Positions 1-8,309 of a stretch of 30,884 nucleotides of DNA are shown one piece after another; the first letter of the stretch is position 1; each line of letters opens with the position of its first letter. A program made the translations under genes and the position numbers. The notes under the pieces are model-generated. The model ran no database searches, had not been told where the DNA came from, and saw only the letters and a list, made by a program, of their open reading frames with translations. Source of the stretch: Isotricha intestinalis (lineage: Eukaryota > Ciliophora > Litostomatea > Vestibuliferida > Isotrichidae); NCBI GenBank assembly GCA_023807065.1, contig JAJJLU010003795.1, positions 1 through 30,884 of the forward strand, given 5' to 3'.

Positions 1-625
1 CTATTATTTTGGGTATGAATTTATTATTACATGGGATAGAGATTTACTGCTCAGTTTCTTTTTATAACATTATTTTCAAATAAAATCATTATTTTTGTTA
101 TTTTCTTTTAATATTTTCTTCTTTTAATGGATCATCGATATCAATATAAAATATTTATTTAATTCTTTTTGATGTTTACAGGAAAATTTTTCCCATTATA
201 TGTAAAAATTTATTTGAATAAAAAAAACAATAAAAATCAAATGATAATATCAATAGGTGGTTAAATAAAATAATTATATTTTTTAATAATAATATATAAA
301 CAATTTATTTTTAGATTTTTTGAATTGAATGATTGCTTAAAAAATATATTAAATCATTAAAACAAAATAAAATAATTTTTTAAAAGAACGACGATCATAA
401 TGAATTAACTGTGTTAAGAGATATGAAAAAAATTTACAAAAAGAGAAAAATAGAACGATTTTAGAAAATTTCGGGAAATATAATTTAGAATCAATTAAAA
501 AGAAAATAAAAAAATTAGTTGAATCTAATTTAAATTCTTTACTAGAAACTTATAATCAATTAATTACTGATAAAGAAATATTAAATAATGAATTATTACA
601 AACAATTTGCTTTAACGTGTAATTA
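1..625 (+). pseudogene. broken coding-like stretch, no intact gene
   Basis: No intact gene is present, but stretches look coding. The clearest is an open frame with no ATG at 404-622, ending in TAA, which would give about 72 residues rich in Lys, Asn, Glu and Leu with a helical look. Upstream, the frame beginning at the ATG at 127 is broken by TAA at about 163 and again after 241-260, and a further coding-like piece lies at 316-357. GT/AG pairs occur (for example a possible intron of about 55 nt from the GT near 258 to the AG at about 314), so some breaks might be introns; others need frameshifts. It could be the 3' part of a gene entering from the left, a decayed gene, or poor contig-end sequence. 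I do not recognise the family. Confidence 0.3.
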
Positions 626-813
626 TTAGAAGTTTTTATTAATTTTTTTATTGTATATTGATTCTTACTAAGTCATTTTTTATTAATTTTTTTTAATAAT
701 TTTATTTTGTTTTTTTAAAGTTTTTTCAAAGAAGAAATCTTTTAATATATAATTAATATATTAAAAAATAAAAAAAATAAAATTTAGAAAAATATACAAA
801 ACCTGAAATAAAA

Positions 814-2094
814 ATGAATAGCACATATCAAATAAGTAATTCATATGATCCATGTAATGATCCTTGTCGTCAAAGTGGATATGATGCAAAAATAGAATCA
901 AAAGAAAAAGATATGTTAATCTCTCAATTAAAAGCCCATATATTTGAATTAGAACAACATGAAAAAGATTATGATTGTTTAAATCAAAAATATCGTCAAT
1001 TACAAAATGATTGTTCATTATTAAACGAGGCAAAAATAAGATTAGAATACGATTTAAAGCAAAAAGACGAAAATTTCAATAAGCAAATATGTGATTTAAG
1101 AGGAGAAAATGAGAATTTGCAATTAGGATTCAATGAAAAAATATCAGTTAATAAGAAATTATTTGCTGAAAATGATACATTAACAAAGCAAATAGATTTA
1201 AAAAACAGAGAAATAGCAGATTTAAATTCAAGATTAAATGATTTATTATGTCAATTAGATAAAAGTCAAGAAGATAAAAATGGTTTAGAAAAAATGGTTC
1301 AAGGATTAAATGATATTAAATCAAGTCAAAAAGTAGAAATTAGTAAATTAGTTGATGATAATAAGAAACTTTCTAAAATTTGTCAAGAACAAGATAGAAA
1401 TTTAAAATTAGGTGATCAAGAAAGACAAAATTTAGCTCAAAAATTAGATGAAACTAATTATGATTTAAGAAATTTAAATGGTAAGTTACAAAGTAAAGAA
1501 GAAAATTTAAATTTTTTACAAGGACAATTAGATGAAAATAAAAATTTAAATTTAAAATTACAAGGAACTTTAAAAGACTATGAAAGACAATTTGATAATA
1601 TGAAATGTGAAAATGATAATTTGAAAAATAATTTAAATAAAGAAAGATGTGTTAGAGAAGAAGAAGAAAAAAGAAATGATCAATTAAATAATTTATTAAG
1701 TGAAAGAGAAAGAGAATTAAATAGAATGAATAATGATATTGAAAATTCTAAAATAATGAATCAAAGATTAAATGAAGATAAAAATAATATTCAAATGGAA
1801 AATGATAAATTAAGAAATCATATTATGGTTTTAACAAATCAAAATCAAAAATTAATTTGTGAAATTGAAAATGTTATTGATCAAGATGAAAAAATGAAAG
1901 AACAATTAGGAAGAAAAGATAGAATTATTTCTTTATTAAGAAACAATAAATCCACTTTGGAACAATCACTTAAAAATTTAGATGATTTTTTAAATAGAAG
2001 TGGAAATAATGTTATGATGATGTCTACTTCTTCTGGTAATGCTACTGGTTCTCCAAGATATACTTATAATAGAATGAGTCCTTCTCAATGTTAG
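814..2094 (+). CDS. long coiled-coil protein, unknown role
   Basis: The product is 426 residues. From about residue 28 to 400 it is almost unbroken coiled coil: heptads with Leu/Ile/Met in core positions and many Glu, Lys, Asn and Gln, and no membrane segment or catalytic motif. The first 25 residues are non-helical and hold two Cys-containing DPC motifs; the last 30 or so form a Ser/Thr/Met-rich tail ending in Cys before TAG. The ATG at 814 follows an A-rich leader with in-frame stops upstream, so the start is well supported. Proteins of this shape are usually structural or scaffold components of cytoskeleton, basal body or centrosome, but that is inference from shape only. It converges on the next gene, with a featureless 296-base AT-rich spacer between the 3' ends. 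Confidence 0.85.
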   Translation: MNSTYQISNSYDPCNDPCRQSGYDAKIESKEKDMLISQLKAHIFELEQHEKDYDCLNQKYRQLQNDCSLLNEAKIRLEYDLKQKDENFNKQICDLRGENENLQLGFNEKISVNKKLFAENDTLTKQIDLKNREIADLNSRLNDLLCQLDKSQEDKNGLEKMVQGLNDIKSSQKVEISKLVDDNKKLSKICQEQDRNLKLGDQERQNLAQKLDETNYDLRNLNGKLQSKEENLNFLQGQLDENKNLNLKLQGTLKDYERQFDNMKCENDNLKNNLNKERCVREEEEKRNDQLNNLLSERERELNRMNNDIENSKIMNQRLNEDKNNIQMENDKLRNHIMVLTNQNQKLICEIENVIDQDEKMKEQLGRKDRIISLLRNNKSTLEQSLKNLDDFLNRSGNNVMMMSTSSGNATGSPRYTYNRMSPSQC

Positions 2095-2390
2095 ATTTAT
2101 TTCATTTATTTTGGTTTTTTTAAATTTTTTTAGAATATTTTTTTTTTTTGGATAATTTAAAATTTATGGATTTTTTTATATTTTTATTTTTTTTTGGATT
2201 AATATATTTATTGTTGATTTTACAAATAATAGGATTATAAAAAAAGAGTATTATATCTATAAGTTCTTTATTATATTTAATTATTTTTCATATATATTAA
2301 ATAATTATTAAAAGAAAGTTTTAAAAATTTACAATATTAAGTTAATAAAAAACTATTTAATGTATTTTTATTTATATTCTGTGTAAAAAA

Positions 2391-5138
2391 TTAAAATTTA
2401 TGTTTTTTTTTTCTAATATTTCTAAAATCTTTTAAATCTATTTCAGTAAGTGCTCTTGGATATTTTTTAGAAAGAGTTTTAGAATTATTATTACTGGTTA
2501 AAAATAAATTTAATTGATTTCTTTTATTACTTTTTCCATTATATTGATTAGGATCAGATTGAATTTGAATTAAATATTTATCATTATCATCAAAAACATG
2601 AAAATTAATTTCTTTTTTAGGAACATATTTTTTCATTCCAGTTAATTTACATATTTGAGTTTTTAAAAAATCAGAATTCGAATCAATTTTACTTTTATAT
2701 TTAGATAAATTAAAGGGTTTTTTTTCTTCTTCAACATTTGAGAAAAAAGTACCATAATAATTTCTAGAAGTTTTTTGAGGAGAAAAAAAATGATTTTGTT
2801 TTAAATTAATTAATTTATTTTTTTGAAACATTAGAAATTGGCTTTTATCATAATTAATATGATTTTTATTATATTTTAATGAAATATAATTATAATCTTT
2901 GACTTGAATTCCTTTTTCATTTATTTCATTATTTTCTGTTTTAGGAGAAACAAATTGAGAAACTGAATAAGAAGTTTTTTTATTTGAATTATATTCTGTA
3001 ATATTATTATTTTCTGAAGTCATACTTTTATCATTTTGTGATAAAGGCTCTATATATAAATTTGACTTTCTATTTCTTAATGATATATTATTATCTCTTA
3101 TTGATGGTAATAAAGTTTTTTGTTTAAATTTTACTGGAACTTTTTTCATTATTTCTTTTATTTTTTTTATGTTTAATATTGCTTTATTATCTATTTTTTT
3201 CTTTCCTAAATCAAATGATAATCTTCTATTATTATTTTCTATATTTTTATTATTTTCCTTTTTAATTATATCTTTATTACTTTTATTCTGAATAATATTA
3301 TTTTTATTGTTAGAATTAAAGATATTTGAACTCATACTATTATTAATATTATTTTCATAAACCTTATTATTATTATTATTATTTTCATCAATGATTTTAT
3401 TATTATTATCATCATTATTAATATTATATTCATTTATTACTTTATTATCACTCTCATTATTATCATTAGTTTGAATTTTATAATTATTATTATCATTCTT
3501 ATTTTTATAATTATTTTCATATTTAAAGCTTTCACTAAACTTTCCTTTTTTTTCTAAAAAATCTTCAAATTCCTTATCAAAATATTGATCTTCTTTTTCT
3601 ATTTTTCTTTCAACACCTTTTTTTAACTGAATATAAAAATGTCTTTTTTTTTTTGCAATAATATCCATCATCCATTTTTTATTTTCTTCTTCAACATTTA
3701 AATTAACTAATTTGAAAAAATCGATTAATTTAACTTTTTGAATAGAAGCAGTTTCAACACATTTAACAAAGCAAAATCTATTTTTCATTTCAAGAGCATC
3801 AGCAAAGCCTAAAACTTCAGGACCAAAAGTATTTCTAATTTTAACTTTAAATAAATTTAAAGGATCAACAGAATCTAATTTCTCTTGTTGTAAATTTTCA
3901 AAAGAACCTGGAGATTGAAAAGAAACAGTAATTTTATTTCCTTTATAAGGATCCCATTTCATTGGACTCAAAGGACATTTTTTTTTTGCTAAATTTATTA
4001 TATCTGTTATTTCTTTTTCTTTAACCGGAGGTTTATTTAATAAAAAATATACTAAATTTGATTTGGAATCTATTATATAATCATAAAATTGATTAATCCA
4101 ACCTAAACTTACATATGAATATATTTCAAATTTACCACTTTTTATTATATATATTGCATCACTTTCTTCATTTTGTTTAAATAAATAATCACCTGGAAAT
4201 AAATATATATTAGAAAAACAATTCATTAATCTTATTAAATGATTTAAAGTCCAAAAATCAAATAAAGGGTAATTTTTTTTAAATTGTTTTAAAACTTTTT
4301 CTAATCTTTTTTCTTCTAATTCTTTAATAATTTTATTATAATCATTTTTATTAATACATGCTAACTTACAGAATTTTTTAGCTTTAATAGTAGCATTTCT
4401 TTTAGTTTTTTTAATTAAAGCAATTTCTCCAAAAGCAAACCCATCTCCAAATTCTCCTAATTTTTCATCTTCTTCAACAAAAACTTTTAATTTAAAATTA
4501 GTAGTTAAATTACTTATTGGAATTGCCATTAACATTCCCATATCTAATCTTAAATAAGAATTTTTATCTAAAATTCTTCTTATTTTCAAATCATCTTTTT
4601 CTTCTAATCTCACATCTTCAATATAAGTTAAATATTCTTGTAAATTCATTATTTTTTGAGGATATGATGGCTTATATAAATTTACTCTTCCATCTAATAA
4701 TATATAAAATTTATCTCCTTCTTCACCAAATTTTATTATTGTTGAATTTGGTTTAAATTCTTCTAAATGAAGTACACTACATATTTTTTCTAATTTTGCT
4801 ATTTCTGATGTTGTTTTTAATTTTTTAAAAAATTCATATTTTTCACTTAAATATTCTGCTAATATTCTTATTTCTGCTTTTGTTCTTTGATAATTATTTT
4901 TAGATAATAATGACATTATATATTCTGGTTTGTAATTTTTGTGCACTGTTATATTATCATTTTTTTTCCAAAATTTATGACGTTGACCTGGTGATGCTGG
5001 AGGAGAATAATTTAAATCACTATTTGATTCTTTTGTTTGCTTTAATTCTAAAATTTTTGGCTTTTTAATTTCTGATTCTTTTATTTCTTCTTCTTTTTCT
5101 TCTTCTTTTATTTCTTCTTTAATTACTTCTTTTATCAT
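2391..5138 (-). CDS. tandem cyclic-nucleotide-binding-domain protein
   Basis: The product is 915 residues with two cNMP-binding folds and no kinase or channel region. Domain A begins at about residue 113 and carries the beta-strand signature around FGEEGDKFYILLDG. Its phosphate-binding cassette at about 231-248 reads FGEIALIKKTKRNATI, with the cAMP/cGMP-contacting Glu and Arg. About 65 residues are inserted between the two halves of this domain. Domain B begins at about 300 (FPGDYLFKQNEESDAIYII), and its cassette near 440 (GFADALEMKNRF) lacks the usual Glu/Arg pair, so it probably does not bind nucleotide. The C-terminal half, from about 540, is low-complexity Asn/Lys-rich and probably disordered. 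The N-terminus is a Glu/Lys-rich helix. Known PKA regulatory subunits have a similar tandem arrangement, but I see no inhibitor or dimerisation motif. It may be a cAMP/cGMP sensor of unknown output. Confidence 0.85.
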   Translation of the reverse strand: MIKEVIKEEIKEEEKEEEIKESEIKKPKILELKQTKESNSDLNYSPPASPGQRHKFWKKNDNITVHKNYKPEYIMSLLSKNNYQRTKAEIRILAEYLSEKYEFFKKLKTTSEIAKLEKICSVLHLEEFKPNSTIIKFGEEGDKFYILLDGRVNLYKPSYPQKIMNLQEYLTYIEDVRLEEKDDLKIRRILDKNSYLRLDMGMLMAIPISNLTTNFKLKVFVEEDEKLGEFGDGFAFGEIALIKKTKRNATIKAKKFCKLACINKNDYNKIIKELEEKRLEKVLKQFKKNYPLFDFWTLNHLIRLMNCFSNIYLFPGDYLFKQNEESDAIYIIKSGKFEIYSYVSLGWINQFYDYIIDSKSNLVYFLLNKPPVKEKEITDIINLAKKKCPLSPMKWDPYKGNKITVSFQSPGSFENLQQEKLDSVDPLNLFKVKIRNTFGPEVLGFADALEMKNRFCFVKCVETASIQKVKLIDFFKLVNLNVEEENKKWMMDIIAKKKRHFYIQLKKGVERKIEKEDQYFDKEFEDFLEKKGKFSESFKYENNYKNKNDNNNYKIQTNDNNESDNKVINEYNINNDDNNNKIIDENNNNNNKVYENNINNSMSSNIFNSNNKNNIIQNKSNKDIIKKENNKNIENNNRRLSFDLGKKKIDNKAILNIKKIKEIMKKVPVKFKQKTLLPSIRDNNISLRNRKSNLYIEPLSQNDKSMTSENNNITEYNSNKKTSYSVSQFVSPKTENNEINEKGIQVKDYNYISLKYNKNHINYDKSQFLMFQKNKLINLKQNHFFSPQKTSRNYYGTFFSNVEEEKKPFNLSKYKSKIDSNSDFLKTQICKLTGMKKYVPKKEINFHVFDDNDKYLIQIQSDPNQYNGKSNKRNQLNLFLTSNNNSKTLSKKYPRALTEIDLKDFRNIRKKKHKF
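3200..3500 (-). repeat. ATT/AAT trinucleotide-rich low-complexity tract
   Basis: The stretch is dominated by imperfect AAT/ATT triplets, read on the minus strand as Asn codons within the disordered part of the cyclic-nucleotide-binding-domain gene. It stays in frame, so repeat-length changes would alter only a poly-Asn linker. Confidence 0.7.
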
Positions 5139-5283
5139 TTTTTTGAGTTTGAATTATTTTTTATTTTTTTTTTATTTTTTTAAATTTAGAAATATATATA
5201 ATTTATGTAGAGTTTTTATTTTCTGTTTTTTTAGTTATTATTTTTATATTTTGTTTCTTAATTTTTAAATTATGTTATGTTAT

Positions 5284-6429
5284 TTAATTGTCAAATTTAG
5301 ATAATTTTATTTTATAGTAATTAGCTGATTCTTTTTCTCCATTTTCATTTAATAATTCATACATAAAATTAAATAATTCTGTTAAAACATTTGCTTCAAA
5401 AATATTATATGCTTTTTTTTCTTTGTAATTTTTTTTAATAGTATTAACTAAATTTTTCAATGAGCCCATAGTATTTTTATCAATAATATATTGTTTAATT
5501 TTAATAAAGTTAGGAATAATCAAAGAAATTTGTTGAGATAATTTTTTGACTTTTTCAGTCAAGCATTCATGTAAATATTTATAATCAGAACTTTTACATA
5601 TAATATCATAATCAAAAGGTTTACATTTAACATAATTTTTAATAATAATTTTAAAAGAAATATTATCTTTAAAATCACTAATTTTTTTTAAATAATCAAT
5701 TTCAGAAATTAAACCAGAATAAAAAACAGTTCCCCAATTTTTCATATTTGAAAGTTTACAAGGAACCAAAAGTAAATAATTAATATCTGTTAAAATTAAA
5801 TAACAAAAAGCTTCGTTAGGTAGAAAATTAGTTTGGATTTTAAATATAATATTTTCATTATTTAATAAAAAATCATTTATATAACTTTGATTAGTTATAC
5901 TAAATTCACCAGGAAGAAATAATAATTTATAATTAGTTACATATTGATCATATGTATTTACAAAATTTGGAATATTTAAAATAATTGTTATTATTTTTTG
6001 AATTAAATCTTCGTTTTTTTGAATTTCCCAATTTTTACATAAACATTTAAATAAATTTCTATTATCTACAATTGAGGGAAAACAAAAATTTGTTATACAA
6101 ATTATTACTGGAATTCTTTTACTAAAAATTGGAAGTAAATTCAATTGAAATATTATTGGATAATCTCTTTTATTTAATTCAGTATTTTTTCTTAAAGAAA
6201 TATTCATTTGAATTGAGTTTTTTTTCTTTTCGAAAATATAAGTTATTTTAAATTTTTTCAAATTAATTTTTTCTGATATAGCTTTAATTTATCTAATTAT
6301 TATTTTATTATATATACCTGGTTCTAGTTTTTTTTCCATAAAAGAAAATTCTACTATTTGAGTAAAAGTTGAACTGCTTCTTGTTAAAGTTCTTTTTTCT
6401 TTTGGAAGAAGTAAATTTAGTTTTTTCAT
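5284..6429 (-). CDS. possible UBC/UEV-fold protein with a PH-like second half
   Basis: Two blocks in the same frame (6429-6318 and 6281-5284) are separated by an in-frame TAA. Removing the GT..AG segment 6282-6317 (36 nt) restores one frame of 369 residues starting at the ATG at 6429. Without that, the second block has only a non-ATG start and a truncated N-terminus. The first half resembles a ubiquitin-conjugating or UEV fold: a YP-containing strand, a run resembling the E2 core around FCFPSIVDNRNL, then a Trp (CKNW) about where E2s have one after the active-site loop, followed by a helix and PNF. The E2 active-site Cys is not at its usual distance before the Trp, so it would be UEV-like. 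The second half alternates strands and ends in a helix, like a PH or GRAM fold. Both calls rest on pattern only. Confidence 0.5.
6282..6317 (-). other. putative 36-nt intron (or in-frame stop region)
   Basis: On the minus strand this segment begins GTATAT and ends TTAAAG, is more than 90 percent A+T, contains TAA in the gene's frame at 6289-6291, and is a multiple of three long. Splicing joins CCA-G to CT-ATA and gives an open frame. The alternative AG at the ATTAG eleven bases earlier does not keep the frame open. Against the intron view, the unspliced translation on either side of the TAA also looks like one amphipathic helix. Confidence 0.4.
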
Positions 6430-6564
6430 TTATAAAATAAAAATTTATAAATTTAAATTATTTTATATTACATTATAAACAAATTATAAAATTATTTTAT
6501 TTTACTATTTAATTCACTCATTTAATTTATATTAACTGACAATTTTAATTATTTTAAAAAGTTA

Positions 6565-7294
6565 TTAATTATCATTATATATTTTTTCTAATAATAATTT
6601 ATTTTCATTTTTTTTCTCAGATAATAATCTTTTAAATCTAGAAAAATGATCTATTACTTTAACAGATGAATCAATATAATCATCTATTACTTCATTTTTA
6701 TTTATAAGACTTAATGCTAATTTAGCAGTCAAAGTATATTTTTTTAAAGTATATTTTGATTTATTTGTTTTAAAAGTATTTGTAAAGCATTTATATTCAT
6801 TTGACTTTTTAAAATTAGCATTTAATGTAATATTTTTATTTGATAAATTCAATTTGGATTTTTTTTCCTTTTTATTTTTATTTATTTTTGATAACTTTTC
6901 TTTTAATATATTTTTTTCATTTGGATTTGAAATATTAGTATTTATATTAGAATTATTGTTATTAGAGACATTATTGTCTAAAAAAATATCATCAAGAATT
7001 TCATCACCTAAATTTTTATATTTTTTTATTATCAAAAAGAAGAATTTGATATTTAATTGTTCTTTTATCATTAAAATTTTTGAATTTATTTAATTCTATT
7101 GTGGTATTTTTTCTTTTTACTTTATTTTCTTCTAAATTTGAGCTTATATTATTTATATGTTTAAAACAATTATTATCAGAAAATTTATATTTTGGAATTA
7201 TTATGTTTTTCTTTTCTTTATAGAAATTATTTATCAATTTCCCTTGATTATACAACATTTTATATTTATCAAATTTAGAATCTTCCATTTTCAT
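6565..7294 (-). CDS. small basic unknown protein, frameshifted
   Basis: Two overlapping frames, 7294-7016 and about 7071-6565, have the same composition and together make one gene. The first starts at a good ATG (7294) and runs into a stop just after a run of seven A at about 7020-7026. Reading one base less in that run joins it to the second frame and gives 242 residues ending in TAA. The product is Lys/Asn-rich, with a poly-Asn/Ser stretch in the middle and a more ordered helical C-terminal 60 residues containing an acidic VIDDYID segment. I recognise no domain. It lies head-to-tail upstream of the UBC-like gene and 102 bases from the 3' end of the proteasome gene. Confidence 0.55.
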
Positions 7295-7396
7295 TATATA
7301 AAATATATCTAAAATACTTTAAAAAAAATTAAAAAAATACAAAATTCAAAAAAAATTTAATTTATCAATCCTTATTAAAAAAAGTAAATATAACTT

Positions 7397-8125
7397 TTAA
7401 TCAATTTCCCCAATTCTAGTCAACTCTTTTTCAATTTCATCATTACTTAAAAATTTAACATAATCATCTTCAACACTAGCAATTCCAATTTCAATATCAG
7501 TAGCTCTAAATTCCATACTAAGAGTATTTTGTAGAGCTTTAACAGCGATTCTAACAGCATCATCTCTAGAAAAATCACTTTTTTTTTTAAACTCTCTTTC
7601 TAATTGATTAGTTGCACTTTGTTCTTTTTCTCCAGCAGCAGTGGCTTTATACCCGACATAATAACCAGCGGGATCGATTTTAAAAAGTTGAGGTCCTTTC
7701 TCTTCATCGATACCGAATAGCATAGTAATACAGCATAGAGGTCTCATATAAGCTTCTTGTGTGTATAGTTGAGCGAACTCAGCTACCTTATCTGCAAGGA
7801 TGTGAACTGGAATCTCATAACCGTAATCACCACGGTAATCACCAGCATATTGACGCATACGAACGAGGAGGTTACGAGAATCGGGAAGGGAACCTGTGAA
7901 GAGAGCTCCGATCTTGTCTGTCACTTTAAAGAGATGAGTCACTGATGATGGTACTATTGATTTATCTGGTACTTTCTTTTGTGTAATTGCTATCACTGAA
8001 TCTTTACCACGTACTGCTAATGAAGTAAATCCTGCGTTTTTAACTGCGTTGAATGCGTATTCTATTTGGTATAATTTTCCTTCTTTAGAAAATACTGTTA
8101 TTTCTTTATCTGCATTTCCTGACAT
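7397..8125 (-). CDS. PSMA6: 20S proteasome subunit alpha-1 (alpha type 6)
   Basis: The product is 242 residues, the normal length for an alpha subunit. The N-terminal alpha-type signature is present (FSKEGKLYQIEYAFNAV, residues about 12-28), followed by AVRGKDSVIAITQKKVPDK and THLFK, which are specific to the alpha-1/PSMA6/iota branch. GYEIPVHILADKVA, YTQEAYMRPL and the FKIDPAGYYVGYKATAAG block also match that branch. Alpha subunits form the outer ring of the 20S core, gate entry and lack the catalytic Thr. The gene is single-exon with the ATG at 8125 after an A/T-rich leader. The middle of the gene (about 7640-7980) uses CGT for Arg and many C- or G-ending codons, unlike its own ends and its neighbours. 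Confidence 0.96.
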   Translation of the reverse strand: MSGNADKEITVFSKEGKLYQIEYAFNAVKNAGFTSLAVRGKDSVIAITQKKVPDKSIVPSSVTHLFKVTDKIGALFTGSLPDSRNLLVRMRQYAGDYRGDYGYEIPVHILADKVAEFAQLYTQEAYMRPLCCITMLFGIDEEKGPQLFKIDPAGYYVGYKATAAGEKEQSATNQLEREFKKKSDFSRDDAVRIAVKALQNTLSMEFRATDIEIGIASVEDDYVKFLSNDEIEKELTRIGEID

Positions 8126-8309
8126 TTTGTTTCTTTTTTTTGATGTTTTTTATATATTTTTTTTATTTTTTTTTTGGGGAATATTTTATTTTTTGAGGGT
8201 TTTAAAAATTTTAATTTTTTTCTTAATTTATTTTTTTTAATATTATTTTATTTTTTAAATAAATATTTAATTATTAACTTTTATTAAATATTATTTTTTT
8301 ATTCATATT

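Noticed and set aside
6854..7093. Plus-strand hydrophobic open frames opposite minus-strand genes (here and at 9461-9928, 22305-22667 and 26647-26919)
   Set aside because: Antisense of Lys/Asn/Glu-rich genes reads as Phe/Leu/Ile, giving false membrane proteins. None has its own conserved motif.
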